Positions 1 through 10,822 of a DNA stretch of 64,000 bases are shown piece by piece. Origin of the DNA: Fibrobacterota bacterium (GTDB lineage: Bacteria; Fibrobacterota; Fibrobacteria; UBA11236). The notes beneath the pieces were generated by a model that was given only the letters and a program-made list of their open reading frames with translations, was not told where the DNA came from and made no database searches. The DNA lies in assembly GCA_028287465.1 (NCBI GenBank), contig JAQBPO010000031.1, positions 124,001 through 188,000 of the forward strand, in the 5' to 3' direction. The translations under genes were made by a program, and so were the position numbers. Every line of letters begins with the position of its first letter. Within the stretch, counting starts at the first letter, position 1.

Positions 1-2201
<2,201 letters not shown>

Positions 2202-2253
2202 AGTAGCGGTAAATATAACAATGGCTTAGCTTATTCCTAGTGGAGAACCAGGA

Positions 2254-2334
2254 TTTGACCCGGAAAATGGCCCATTTTTGGCCAAACTTGTTGAAAAGTG
2301 GTCAAATTTTACTGTTTTAGCCATATTTTTGACC
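2254..2334. promoter_or_regulatory. Three TTTGACC/GGTCAAA words, candidate operator
   Basis: TTTGACC occurs at 2254-2260 and 2328-2334, and its reverse complement GGTCAAA at 2300-2306. The last two form an inverted repeat with a 21-nt AT-rich centre. All lie 50-135 nt upstream of the reductase start, where a regulator of nitrogen or sulfur assimilation could bind. The repeats are visible; the regulatory role is inference. Confidence 0.35.
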
Positions 2335-2443
2335 CATTTTAACCTACTATTTTGATATGTTTAACCGCTTTTTGGAGCTTGGGGAAATCCGGGGTAATGG
2401 CACAAAATAGCCAATCAACCCTGAGGAATTGCGTGGCGAATAT

Positions 2444-2472
2444 TTGAATGGCCCGTTCTTTTCCGATAGAAT
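2444..2472 (+). promoter_or_regulatory. Candidate sigma70-type promoter
   Basis: TTGAAT (2444-2449) and TAGAAT (2467-2472) are separated by 17 nt and lie about 50 nt upstream of the small membrane protein start at 2525. The spacing and hexamers fit a housekeeping promoter, but this is only a pattern match. Confidence 0.35.
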
Positions 2473-2524
2473 GATTCTGCCCCCGTGATGCAAACGGGGA
2501 CCGGACCCTAGAGGTGAAGAGTTG

Positions 2525-2857
2525 ATGGACGAATTCGAAGAAGAAAGGATCATGGCGGCCCGCCGCATGGCCCGCAAACTGGCAAGGAACAAGTCCAGGA
2601 GCCGGACCGTACGCAAGCTGCCCCAATCCATGGTCATAGTGCCCCGGCAACCCAGGCAGGTCTTCCCGGTGCGCAAGGCGATCAATCAGAACAAACGTTT
2701 GACCTATATCGTTCTCCTGGGCGCGGTCCTTTGCGCGTACTGGTACGATGTGGACCTGGACACCCTGGAATTCATGATGCAGGTGGTCAGCAAGGAAGCC
2801 CACCAGCACATTCCCGGGGTAAACCTGGAATCGTTGGGCCTTCCCGGGGTTTCCTGA
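2525..2857 (+). CDS. Small basic membrane protein, unknown function
   Basis: This 110-residue protein belongs to no family I recognise. Its N-terminal ~55 residues are rich in Arg and Lys (RRMARKLARNKSRSR). One probable membrane segment follows at about residues 60-76 (YIVLLGAVLCAYWYDV), then a short C-terminal tail. The ATG at 2525 follows an AGAGGTG ribosome site at good spacing; a TTG directly before it at 2522 is the alternative. The topology suggests a cytoplasmic basic domain tethered to the inner membrane. It ends 15 bp before the secreted protease gene, so the two may be co-transcribed. The GC-rich codon use supports a real gene. Confidence 0.6.
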   Translation: MDEFEEERIMAARRMARKLARNKSRSRTVRKLPQSMVIVPRQPRQVFPVRKAINQNKRLTYIVLLGAVLCAYWYDVDLDTLEFMMQVVSKEAHQHIPGVNLESLGLPGVS

Positions 2858-2872
2858 TGTAGTTTTTCCCGC

Positions 2873-4174
2873 ATGCACGCTCCTTGCATGCCAATCCGGC
2901 GCCCGCCGGGCACGATCCTGCGGATTCTCCTCCTGGTTTCCGCATGGATATCGTGCCCGACGGGTCGCTTCCCGGCCTATGCCGCCGAACCGGCGCCTCG
3001 CACGGCCGAACCGGCGCTTCGCACGGCCGAACCGGCGCCTCCCGCCATCCCCTTCGCGCCGTTCTCCCCTTCCGCTTCGGTCGAGGTGGCCCAATCCGAC
3101 TCTTCCGACCCTTCCGAACCATCCTTTCCATCCACGGCCGCCTTCCCGCCCGCCATCTCCAAGGCCCGCGTAGCGATTTCCGATCTGCGCGTCTACCTCG
3201 AGTATGACGAGGACACCTCCACCTTCGCCTCATGGCCCGTGGACAAGTTCGGCCGCAAGCTTCCCGCCGACCAGATCGCGCGCGCGGTTCGCATGGGCCT
3301 CGCCTTATGGGCCAGCGTGCTGCCGGACATGCGCTTCCGCCTGGTCAACCGCGCTTCCGAGGCCAACCTGCTGGTCCGTTTCGGCGACTACAAGTCTTCC
3401 GGCTTCGGGGACGCGGGCGGCCGGGCCTTCCTGCCTACGCAATGGTCGACCCTGGATCCGGAGTGCGGCCGCAAGCGCGAGAACCGCGGCCCGGACGGCT
3501 CGCCTTGCGAAGAGTGGGAGCACAATATCATCCTGATGAAGAACGGCCGCTGGGCCGTCAAGGGCGCGGACTACCGCGGCAACCTGGAAGTGTACCGGTA
3601 CTTCGCCTGGATCTTCGATCCCGCCCATCCCCACTACTCCAAGGCGGGCCGCTGCCGCGACGGCAGGGATTCCTCGGCGGCCTGGTCGGACGCCTGCGTG
3701 GACTTCAGACGCGCCCCCGGCTACGATTCGCTGCAGGGAGTCGATCTGGCCTCGGTCTTCCAGCACGAGTTCGGCCACGCCTTGCTGGGAGACCACACCT
3801 ACAATGACTACGAGTGCATCGATTACCACCGCCGCCCCATCGTGTCCAAGGACAAATGCACGCGGATGTACGAGGGCGGCTTCTCTTCCCTGTTCCCCGG
3901 GGACGGCGTGGACGGCTGGTGGAACCGGCGCGGGATCTTCGAGGCGGACGCGATCCGGCTCAAGCGCATGGGGTATCGCGTCAGTTACCCGGTCTCCCGG
4001 GCCACCATCGTCCTGACCCGTCCGGGCGGGGCCTTCATCAAGACATCGGATTGGCGGGAGGCGCAGCGGGCCATGATCTGGCCTTTGCAGGCGAAGCCGT
4101 TGACGCCGGCCCAGGCGAAGCGGGAGCTGTTCGTGACGGAGTTGCGGTTGGATTCGCTTGTCGCAGGTCCCTAA
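2873..4174 (+). CDS. Secreted zinc metalloprotease, matrixin-like
   Basis: The 433-residue protein has a signal peptide (hydrophobic core at residues 17-26, likely cleavage AYA|AEP near 37) and a Pro/Ser-rich linker to about residue 95. A catalytic domain follows. The zinc site HEFGHALLGDH has H298, E299, H302 and H308, the HExxHxxxxxH ligand spacing of metzincins. However, the usual matrixin Gly falls one position late. A Met in CTRMYEGG about 40 residues downstream could be the Met-turn. Six or more Cys suggest disulfides in an exported protein. The likely role is proteolysis outside the inner membrane; the substrate is unknown. The start is the ATG at 2873, although a Met six codons in would also leave an intact signal peptide. 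Confidence 0.75.
   Translation: MHAPCMPIRRPPGTILRILLLVSAWISCPTGRFPAYAAEPAPRTAEPALRTAEPAPPAIPFAPFSPSASVEVAQSDSSDPSEPSFPSTAAFPPAISKARVAISDLRVYLEYDEDTSTFASWPVDKFGRKLPADQIARAVRMGLALWASVLPDMRFRLVNRASEANLLVRFGDYKSSGFGDAGGRAFLPTQWSTLDPECGRKRENRGPDGSPCEEWEHNIILMKNGRWAVKGADYRGNLEVYRYFAWIFDPAHPHYSKAGRCRDGRDSSAAWSDACVDFRRAPGYDSLQGVDLASVFQHEFGHALLGDHTYNDYECIDYHRRPIVSKDKCTRMYEGGFSSLFPGDGVDGWWNRRGIFEADAIRLKRMGYRVSYPVSRATIVLTRPGGAFIKTSDWREAQRAMIWPLQAKPLTPAQAKRELFVTELRLDSLVAGP
2984..3046 (+). repeat. Three 21-bp tandem repeats within the protease gene
   Basis: Three imperfect 21-bp units (2984-3004, 3005-3025, 3026-3046) encode repeats of the type AEPAPRT directly after the signal peptide. In-frame expansion or contraction would change only the length of the linker. 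Confidence 0.85.
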
Positions 4175-4186
4175 TCGCCTTGTGAA

Positions 4187-4960
4187 TCAAGGACGAAAAG
4201 GGAAAATCCGGCGGCCCAGGATGTTCCAAAGAGAAAACGGTTTTGCGCGCATCGGCTCTGGCGGGTTTCGATCCCCGATGGCCGGCATTATCCGCGTGGA
4301 TTCATCCATAAGATCGCCTCCGTCATCCGAAACGAGTATCGCGATTTTCATCTCCACTATCACCTTCAATTCCACTCCCCGGTTCACCACGGTGGAATCC
4401 CGATGCGCAAAGGCCTGGAATTTCGCGAAGGAACCACGGCTTCTATAATAAATGAGTTGGTTGGAATTGCCGACCATGGAGTAAAAACGCAATCCGCATA
4501 TCCCTTGGTAATTGGAATCGATGGCCGCGCGGATTCCGACGAACCTTTCGTGCCGGTCGGGAGTCCGGCCACTCAAGAGCCAAGACCCCCCATAGGGAAC
4601 GGAATCAAGTTTTCCTAATGAATCTGGAAATCGATTGCCCGCGGTCCATACCGTATCCGATTTGGAAGATTTGCCGATTATACCCGATTTCGACTCATAG
4701 GTGAATCCGTATTCGGTTTCAGCCCCGCCGCAAGCAGACAAGGCAGACCAAGCTGAGTAGGTCCGGATGCGCAATGAGTCCGAGCCTTTCGATAGGATCA
4801 GCACGGTGTCGAATTTGGCTTCGGCCTCTTTCGAAGGCTCGACGAACCCCATTCTCATGGTGACCGTGTCGGTCATTTTCCCGGAGGCGAAGTAAACGGA
4901 TTTGGTACCGGCTGATACGGAGATGGCGAACAGACAGGGAAAGAGAATGAAAGCCTTCAT
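4187..4960 (-). CDS. Secreted protein of unknown function, lower GC than neighbours
   Basis: The 257-residue protein begins with a short clear signal peptide (MKAFILFPCLFAISVSAG). The rest is mostly Ser-, Lys- and Gly-rich with predicted beta character, two nearby Cys (one in SACGGAE, one in GICGLRF), and no motif I recognise. Base composition is near 50% GC by eye, well below the neighbouring genes, and codon use looks less GC-biased, which may indicate recent acquisition. It converges with the protease gene 12 bp away. Its start lies just left of the methyltransferase stop on the same strand. It may be a periplasmic or surface protein; no function can be assigned. Confidence 0.6.
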   Translation of the reverse strand: MKAFILFPCLFAISVSAGTKSVYFASGKMTDTVTMRMGFVEPSKEAEAKFDTVLILSKGSDSLRIRTYSAWSALSACGGAETEYGFTYESKSGIIGKSSKSDTVWTAGNRFPDSLGKLDSVPYGGSWLLSGRTPDRHERFVGIRAAIDSNYQGICGLRFYSMVGNSNQLIYYRSRGSFAKFQAFAHRDSTVVNRGVELKVIVEMKIAILVSDDGGDLMDESTRIMPAIGDRNPPEPMRAKPFSLWNILGRRIFPFRP

Positions 4961-4967
4961 TCCATCT

Positions 4968-5624
4968 CTATCGACCCAAGGCCGCGCGCGCCTTGCGCTT
5001 CAGGGTGTTCACCGAATGGCTCACCAGGGACTTCCAGGTCCCGAATCCGCGGAAGTGGTTCCAGGCCCGGTCGTCCTCCCCGCGTTTGCGGAACAGGATC
5101 AGGTTCTTCATCGGGGTGGGCACCTGGACGAAATTCTTCTTGTTGCGCCGGACCCAGGAGGCCACGGTCTGGGTGGAGCGCATCCAGGCATCGTGCAGGC
5201 AGATATGCCCGCCGTCCCGAAGCAGCAGCTCCGCGTAATAGAAGTCGATGAAGATGTCGTCGAAGCGATGGCCGCCGTCGATGAAGGCGAAATCGACCTT
5301 GACCCCTTCCGCGGCCAGGCGCGGCAGGGCGGCATGGGAGAACTCCGGGAAGAATTTCATGTAGCCGTCCAGGCCCAGCTTGGCGACGTTGCGCAGGCCC
5401 AGGCCCTGGTAATCCGATTGCAGCGGGTCCATGGCGTAATGGGTGACGCCCGCGCCGGAGATGATGTAGGCGGCGGAGCACCCGTAGCCCATGCCCACTT
5501 CGAGGGTGGCGGCGGGCTTGAGACGGGCGACCAGGCCGTGCAGGAACTCCGCTTCCGCGCGCGAGATCGCGGTGCCCTGATCGGCGGCGGGGATGTCCAG
5601 ATCTTCGTAACGGGGCATGGCCAT
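4968..5624 (-). CDS. Class I SAM-dependent methyltransferase
   Basis: This 218-residue protein has the Rossmann-type SAM-binding loop TLEVGMGYGCSA (motif I). An acidic strand-2 end follows (HYAMDP), then VDFAFIDGGHRFDD, typical of the cephalosporin hydroxylase/Methyltransf_24-like group that often modifies surface sugars. Start ATG at 5624, 8 bp after the upstream stop; a second in-frame Met two codons later is possible. It closes a long leftward run of envelope genes, so a glycan or small-molecule sugar precursor is the most likely substrate (inference). The C-terminus is Lys/Arg-rich. Confidence 0.8.
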   Translation of the reverse strand: MAMPRYEDLDIPAADQGTAISRAEAEFLHGLVARLKPAATLEVGMGYGCSAAYIISGAGVTHYAMDPLQSDYQGLGLRNVAKLGLDGYMKFFPEFSHAALPRLAAEGVKVDFAFIDGGHRFDDIFIDFYYAELLLRDGGHICLHDAWMRSTQTVASWVRRNKKNFVQVPTPMKNLILFRKRGEDDRAWNHFRGFGTWKSLVSHSVNTLKRKARAALGR

Positions 5625-5632
5625 GGAGCGGT

Positions 5633-8434
5633 TCAATCCATCATGGTGATGCGGCGGACCACCTGGAGGCCCTCGCCGGTGATGGCCAGGCGGTAGACGC
5701 CGCGGTTGAGGCCGGATAGCGGGAGCGAAAGCGCCCCCGGGCCGCGGCCCTCGACGCTCGCGGCGATGCGTCCGCGCAGGTCGATCAGGGAGGCGCGGTA
5801 ATGTCCGGGTCGCGGCAGCGAAATGGCGAGGCGTCCGCCTTCGAAGCGGGCGTCCGGAAGGCCGGCGGCGGGCAGGGCGCGGCGCAGGCCCGTTCCGATA
5901 TCGGTGATGGTGAAGGCGCGGTCGGAGCGATCGCGATCGCTGCCGAAGTAATCGTAGACGGAGAGCAGGCATTTGTCCGTGGCCAGGGAATAGCCGTCCA
6001 GGGAATCGGGAATGGCCCAGCCGTAATCGCCCCAGCCCGCCTGGCCCTGGTTGATGGCGCTGCGACGGGTGACCGGGATCCATTTCTTGCCGCTGTCCGG
6101 CGAGATCTGGATGCCCACCGAGCTGATGAATCCGTCGGTGTCCCAACGGACATGGAGGGTATCGCCCACATGATAGGTCTCGCCGCCGTTGGGCGACTTC
6201 AGGGAAATGGGGATCGCGCCGATATCGAAGACTTCCAGGCCCGCGATGGCGACGTCCCCGGAAGCGCCTTCGAATTCGATCTTGAGCCCGTCGCCGTCCC
6301 CGACCGTGGTCTGGAGTTCGCGGGTTTCGCCTTTAAGTCCGTAGGGATTGCCTCCGGAGGTGTCCGGCCGGGCCGGTAGCCGGTAATCCTCCAACAGGCG
6401 AACCCCTTCCAGCTTGACCGCCAGGCCGGCCGCGGGGGCGGCGCCGGATGCGGGCGGGAAGGCGCTCACGAAGTGCAGGCGCACCGCGTAACGGCCGTTG
6501 GGGAGGCTGTCGAAGGCATAAGCGCCGGAGGGCCGGCGTATGGTGCGGTAGACCTGGCTGGGAGCCGAATCCGCGGCGGTCCGCAGGTCCACCTTCAGGG
6601 CGGCCGCGGCGGCTTCCCGCGCGCCTTTCACGGCGGGAGAAGCGTCGGGCGAGGCGTCCAGAACCGCATCGGATATCCATCCCGCGGGCACGCTGTCCTT
6701 GGCGGCCCCGGCGTCCACGCGCACCAGGAAGCGCGCGATCTGCACATGGGTGGTGCAAGCCACGGCTCCGGCGGAAGCCCGGAAGGCGTAGCGGCTCCAA
6801 TGGGAGGAATCGCCGGTGACCAGGCCCCCGGCCGAGATGGGGAGGGCGTCCAGGGCTTCCCAGGATATGGCGGGCTGCGGGGCCAGGGGCGCGCCGGTCT
6901 GGTCCAGGGCCACGGCCTGGAAGCGCACGGTATCCCCGGAGCGCAGGACCGGGTTCATCGGCGAGGCGCGCAGGGAAGTGAGGACGGGGTCGGCGTATTT
7001 GAACTTGACGAGATAGGAGGCGCTGTCGGCCCCCTGGCCGAAGGAGACCTTCACGGTGGCGGAATACTCCCCGAGGGCCAGGCCGGCGCGATCCACGCGG
7101 TTTACCAGCTTGGGCGCATTGCCGCCGTTGGCTAGGACGGAAACCTTGAGCCAGGAGGGGAGGACGCCGATGGTGAGCGCAGGCAGGGTCCCGTCCCCGC
7201 CATTGGAAACCGCCAAGGTGTCCGGAGCGGGATTGGCCGTGTCCTTTTTCAAAGAGACGAAGGAAAGGGCGCTGCGTCCCAGGTTGATCTTGGCGGGGAG
7301 CACCCCATCCTTGATCCAGAGATGGGGATAATGGTTGAGGCCGCCGCCCTTGAGGACGCGGCGGATCTGGCTCTCCCCCGCCAGGTTGATGCGGCCCATG
7401 TAGAGATCGGCTTCCGTCCAGTTCTCGATGACCTTGGATCCCACGGCGGTGAAATAATCCTCGTCCGTGGACCATTCTGAATGATCCCAGAACAGGTTGC
7501 CGCTGCTGTCGTTGTTGCAATGCACGCCGGGGATCCCCATCACCCAAAGGGGCGAGGCCACGCCCTTGTCCGCGTAGGTGCGGATGATGATCGCCTTGTG
7601 GTTCTCGAAATTCTCCCCGCCGGCCGTGGCCAGGGAGGAGTTCAGATGCATCATGCGGTTCTGGCGCAAGGGGTCCTTGGAAGGGCTGATGGATCCGTTG
7701 CAGGCGCCCCAGCCGCCGCTGTCCTGCCAGTTGGTGCTGCCGAAGAAGGCATTCTCCACCTTGTCCGCGTAGAGCTTGTACATGCCCGTGGAATGGTGCG
7801 AGGTGGCGCCCCACAGGCCGTTCTTGGATCGGCCGCTGGCCATCATGAACGGAAGCAGGGTGAGCAGGGGCCCGCTGGGCTGGTTGGCGACGATCTTCTG
7901 CATGTAGGTCTGGCCGCTCTTGGGGGGCCATTCCACGTCGGCGACGTTGCCCGTGCAGAAGAGGATGTATTCCTCGCCGGTCTTGGGATTGACCCACCAG
8001 TGCGGCTCCAGGGACTGTCCGTTGGTCGGGATCCCGGAATAGATGAGGAAGCGATCCTTGGAGTTCTCCTCCAGGACCCGGATATAGATGGACGCCTGGG
8101 ACTCGTAGACGATGCGCTTTCCGTCCGGGCTGATCATGGGGCTCCAGCAATAGGCGTCGTCCGAGACCTTCTTCTCGATGAGCACGCTGTCCGAGAAGTC
8201 GATGAAATGGATCTGCTTGAGCTGGTTCTTCAGGTAGGCGATCTTGCCCGTTCGCCCGCCCAGGAAGGCCCGAGCCTCGGGACCGGTCAGATCCGGCGCC
8301 GCGGAGGACGAGGCGGCCAGGCAGGCGGCCGTCAGGGCCGTCTTCGCGATGCCCCTGGATAAGGTTCCGGAAAGGCCCCGGGACAGGGACCGGAAGGCGC
8401 GCGCGAAGGCGGAGGGGAAGGCGGCGAGGGTCAT
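5633..8434 (-). CDS. Large surface protein: TolB-like propeller, malectin-like and T9SS-like C-terminal domain
   Basis: A 933-residue exported protein. After an Arg-rich start and a hydrophobic signal (TALTAACLAASSSAA), residues ~45-400 look like a TolB/WD40-type propeller (for example MISPDGKRIVYES). Ig-like material comes next, then a segment resembling malectin-type carbohydrate-binding domains (FLVRVDAGA ... GLEVFDIGA). A domain opening SPNGGETYHVGDTLHVRW follows. The last ~70 residues (YRASLIDLRGRI ... GVYRLAITGEG) have the strand pattern of T9SS type-A sorting domains. The ATG at 8434 lies 7 bp after the SGNH gene stop, so they probably share a transcript. It probably sits on the cell surface and binds carbohydrate; this is inferred from the domain mix. 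Confidence 0.75.
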   Translation of the reverse strand: MTLAAFPSAFARAFRSLSRGLSGTLSRGIAKTALTAACLAASSSAAPDLTGPEARAFLGGRTGKIAYLKNQLKQIHFIDFSDSVLIEKKVSDDAYCWSPMISPDGKRIVYESQASIYIRVLEENSKDRFLIYSGIPTNGQSLEPHWWVNPKTGEEYILFCTGNVADVEWPPKSGQTYMQKIVANQPSGPLLTLLPFMMASGRSKNGLWGATSHHSTGMYKLYADKVENAFFGSTNWQDSGGWGACNGSISPSKDPLRQNRMMHLNSSLATAGGENFENHKAIIIRTYADKGVASPLWVMGIPGVHCNNDSSGNLFWDHSEWSTDEDYFTAVGSKVIENWTEADLYMGRINLAGESQIRRVLKGGGLNHYPHLWIKDGVLPAKINLGRSALSFVSLKKDTANPAPDTLAVSNGGDGTLPALTIGVLPSWLKVSVLANGGNAPKLVNRVDRAGLALGEYSATVKVSFGQGADSASYLVKFKYADPVLTSLRASPMNPVLRSGDTVRFQAVALDQTGAPLAPQPAISWEALDALPISAGGLVTGDSSHWSRYAFRASAGAVACTTHVQIARFLVRVDAGAAKDSVPAGWISDAVLDASPDASPAVKGAREAAAAALKVDLRTAADSAPSQVYRTIRRPSGAYAFDSLPNGRYAVRLHFVSAFPPASGAAPAAGLAVKLEGVRLLEDYRLPARPDTSGGNPYGLKGETRELQTTVGDGDGLKIEFEGASGDVAIAGLEVFDIGAIPISLKSPNGGETYHVGDTLHVRWDTDGFISSVGIQISPDSGKKWIPVTRRSAINQGQAGWGDYGWAIPDSLDGYSLATDKCLLSVYDYFGSDRDRSDRAFTITDIGTGLRRALPAAGLPDARFEGGRLAISLPRPGHYRASLIDLRGRIAASVEGRGPGALSLPLSGLNRGVYRLAITGEGLQVVRRITMMD

Positions 8435-8441
8435 GTGCCGG

Positions 8442-9182
8442 TTACCTGTCCGCCCAGATGGCGTCCGCGACGGCCTCGGCGATCTTGCGCATGCCGCGGT
8501 TCCCGGGATGCCATTGCACGGCCGGATCCTTGAACAGGGTGGAGTCGCCGTAGTTGAGGGTATCCGCGGCCACGGCCGTGATATCGACGAATTCGTAGGC
8601 GGGGAACTCCTTGAGGGCCTGGTTGATCGCCTCCGCATGGGGCTGGTCCGCGCTCTTCTCGCCCCAAGCGCTCACGCAGTAGGCATGCGGGACGCCGGCG
8701 TCCTTGAGGCCTTGGAGGAGCATCCGGTATTGGGCGGTCATCTTCCCGCTGCGGAGTTCCACGTCCCCGCTATGCTCGGACAGTTGAACCACCACGAAGC
8801 GCGGGCGCATTTCGCGCACCTGGTCCATATTGTGGATCTGCTCATCGAGGGCGCCGTCGCAATCCGGGCACCTTCGCGCGGCGACCGTACCCACCGCTTC
8901 CATGCCCTTTTCCTTCAGGATGCGCACCGTCTGATGCACGTAATCCGAATCCGGGGCGGTGGCCGCCATGCCCCAATTCCCCGTCCAATGGAAGGCGGGC
9001 GCGGGCGCGTTGAGGGTGATGCTGTTTCCCATGAATAGGATGTCCGGTCCCTTGTGCTGGGTTTCGAATACGCAGCCGGATACGATTCCCACGGCGATGA
9101 AAGCGATAGCGCGCAACCCCATGACTCCCGCCGGAGGCGGGCCGGCGTTCCGGAATCTACGGATTTCCATCCTCACCTGCAT
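8442..9182 (-). CDS. SGNH/GDSL-type esterase lipoprotein
   Basis: About 246 residues. A hydrophobic stretch ends in the lipobox IVSGC, so the mature protein should be lipid-anchored. Block I is ILFMGNSITLN, where GNS replaces the GDS of classic lipases, as in several SGNH subfamilies. GNWG and VVVQLSEHSGD are plausible blocks II and III. The C-terminal DPAVQWHPGNRGM supplies the Asp and His of the catalytic site. Such enzymes deacylate lipids, glycans or xylan-type esters. Start: ATG at 9182 with an upstream GAGG. A GTG at 9209, or an inner Met directly before the signal core, are alternatives. It sits in the glycan block, consistent with glycan de-esterification. Confidence 0.75.
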   Translation of the reverse strand: MQVRMEIRRFRNAGPPPAGVMGLRAIAFIAVGIVSGCVFETQHKGPDILFMGNSITLNAPAPAFHWTGNWGMAATAPDSDYVHQTVRILKEKGMEAVGTVAARRCPDCDGALDEQIHNMDQVREMRPRFVVVQLSEHSGDVELRSGKMTAQYRMLLQGLKDAGVPHAYCVSAWGEKSADQPHAEAINQALKEFPAYEFVDITAVAADTLNYGDSTLFKDPAVQWHPGNRGMRKIAEAVADAIWADR

Positions 9183-9236
9183 GACGTAATTCCTCAAAAA
9201 CCGGTACACTATGGGTTGCCCCGCATCCCGCCCCGC

Positions 9237-10052
9237 TTAAGCGGCCGGTTTTCCCAGGATCCAAACGTCTTGGGTGAATTCCGCCGGCGCCGGGCCGCCT
9301 TCCCGATGCTCAAGAACCCGCAATCCGGCCCCGGCGGCGAGCTTTTCCATGAAGGCGGGAGGCTGGAAACTGGTATAGGTCCGATGGCCTTCCTTGGCGT
9401 TGCCGCGGGCCACCAGTTCGCCCGCATCGAATTCCTTCCGCTCCCACGGCATCAGGTTGGACCGGGTCGAGCGGCCATGGGTGGACAGGAACAGGACCCC
9501 TCCCGGGCGCAGGACGCGATGGAGCTCCTTGGCCCATTGCGCATGCTGGTCGGGCGAGAGATGGGTCAATACGGATATGCCGTAGATTGCGTCGAAGGAC
9601 GCGTCGGGGTGGGCCAGGGGAGGGTTGCTTCCATTGAGCGAGAACGCGACCCCTTTCACGTGGGCCTGGCACCAGGCCACGGACCGGGGATTGTAGTCCG
9701 ACCCGGATACCTTGCATTCCCTGCCCTCCAGGAGCTCCGGCATGTGGCGCACCACCCGGGCGGGACCGCAGCCCCAATCCAGGAGGGAAACGCTTTCCAT
9801 GCGCTTGTGGCGGCCCAGGCTGGCGAGCACGAAGCGCGCGGTATCCAGGCCGTCATGCCAATAATTGCGGAAGTCCAGGGCGTAGGATTCGTAGACCAGG
9901 TAGGGCGGAGGCAGGTCCACGCCCGGATGCTCGCGGATGAACGCGCGGTTGCTGCCGCGCATGCGCAGGCCTTGCACGCGGTATTTGACCGCGTCGGACA
10001 TGCCGAGAAGGCCCGAGCGGCGGAGCATGAAGCTGATGAGTTTCCGGGTCAT
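9237..10052 (-). CDS. Class I SAM-dependent methyltransferase
   Basis: A 271-residue Methyltransf_11/25-type enzyme. Motif I is SLLDWGCGPARVV; an acidic residue follows strand 2 (VSGSDYNP). FDAIYGISVLTHLS and RVLRPGGVLFLSTHG match motifs II/III. The N-terminal ~65 residues (TRKLISFMLRRSG...) are extra and basic. The start ATG at 10052 overlaps the stop of the upstream methyltransferase (ATGA), showing translational coupling. Two methyltransferases in series, next to a flippase and FemAB-like gene, suggest modification of a surface glycan or its carrier; the actual acceptor is unknown. Confidence 0.85.
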   Translation of the reverse strand: MTRKLISFMLRRSGLLGMSDAVKYRVQGLRMRGSNRAFIREHPGVDLPPPYLVYESYALDFRNYWHDGLDTARFVLASLGRHKRMESVSLLDWGCGPARVVRHMPELLEGRECKVSGSDYNPRSVAWCQAHVKGVAFSLNGSNPPLAHPDASFDAIYGISVLTHLSPDQHAQWAKELHRVLRPGGVLFLSTHGRSTRSNLMPWERKEFDAGELVARGNAKEGHRTYTSFQPPAFMEKLAAGAGLRVLEHREGGPAPAEFTQDVWILGKPAA

Positions 10053-10822
10053 GACGGGTTCCCGTGCACGGGGCGCGTGCGCTTCCAGTATTCGATGTGG
10101 GAGTCCAGGTCGATGGGCGCCACCTTGCGGCACTTGACCAGCAGGGTGTCCGAGAGCAGCGGGAACCAGCGCGCCAGCAGCCGCGAGGAGAAGAGGCGGG
10201 GCAGGGTGATGCGCGTGGGCACCACTTCCGCGATCTTGAGCCCGATGAAGTTGAGGGTCTTCTCGAGGGTGAGGTAATCGTAGGTCTGGAAATGGAAGTC
10301 CTGCAGCTTCGCGGGATTCCAGTAGTCCATGTCCGGGCCGCGGCGGACCAGGTGCCAGAGGAAACGATGGGGCGTGCTCCCGTTGGGCGTGTGCAGGATC
10401 AGGACGCCGTCCTCCTTGAGCAGGGCGCGCAGGTGCTCCAGCCCGACCACGGGATTCTTGAGATGCTCGATGACGTCCATGAAGAACACCGCGTCGAAGC
10501 GCTTTCCTCCGAAGGCGTCGATGCCGGCCTCGATGTCCGCGAGATAGGAGCCGTGCAGCTTCACGCCCGCCTTGGCCGCCTCGGCCTCGGCGAATCGCAG
10601 CTGGGATGGAGCGATGTCCCCCACGCTCACCTTATGCCCCGCCTTGGCGAGACCCACGGCCAGGCGGCCTTCCGCGCAACCGAGATCGAGCACGTCCAGG
10701 GCGCCGCCCTGGGGGAGCATGGACTCGAAGCGGCGCAATTCCTCCCGATCCAATTGCTGGGGGAAGACGGCGGCCTTCTCGTAATACTCCGAATAATCGC
10801 TGGACAGGGTCTTATCGGCCAT
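10049..10822 (-). CDS. Class I SAM-dependent methyltransferase
   Basis: A 257-residue UbiG/Methyltransf_23-like enzyme with motif I VLDLGCAEGRLAVGL, acidic VGDIAP, then FDAVFFMDVIEHLKNP and LLKEDGVLILHTPN. The HTPNGS and downstream HFQTYDY features are typical of methyltransferases in O-antigen and other polysaccharide clusters. The start overlaps the end of the FemAB-like gene by 11 bp, and the stop overlaps the next methyltransferase, so it sits in the middle of a coupled operon. The probable reaction is O- or N-methylation of a sugar in the surface polymer (inference). Confidence 0.85.
   Translation of the reverse strand: MADKTLSSDYSEYYEKAAVFPQQLDREELRRFESMLPQGGALDVLDLGCAEGRLAVGLAKAGHKVSVGDIAPSQLRFAEAEAAKAGVKLHGSYLADIEAGIDAFGGKRFDAVFFMDVIEHLKNPVVGLEHLRALLKEDGVLILHTPNGSTPHRFLWHLVRRGPDMDYWNPAKLQDFHFQTYDYLTLEKTLNFIGLKIAEVVPTRITLPRLFSSRLLARWFPLLSDTLLVKCRKVAPIDLDSHIEYWKRTRPVHGNPS

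Larger units (their letters stand above)
2202..2524. other. AT-rich intergenic region between divergent genes
   Basis: This 323-bp stretch separates the leftward reductase from the rightward small membrane protein. It is visibly AT-rich (2270-2370 especially) in a GC-rich window. It holds the TTTGACC repeats and a candidate rightward promoter, listed separately. It also has a small palindrome GGCC-N7-GGCC near 2269-2284 and a short hairpin near 2481-2500 (CCCCGT / ACGGGG) in the leader of the rightward gene. I see no credible coding sequence in it. Confidence 0.6.

Noticed and set aside
4240-4290. tRNA T-arm-like words (GGTTTCGATCCCC)
   Set aside because: No acceptor stem, D-arm or anticodon arm around them; the bases encode the end of a secreted protein.
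4968-6146. Single longer methyltransferase reading through into the upstream surface-protein region
   Set aside because: The extra N-terminal ~175 residues are His/Arg/Pro-rich antisense-like sequence in the wrong frame of the surface protein; the ATG at 5624 begins the conserved domain.
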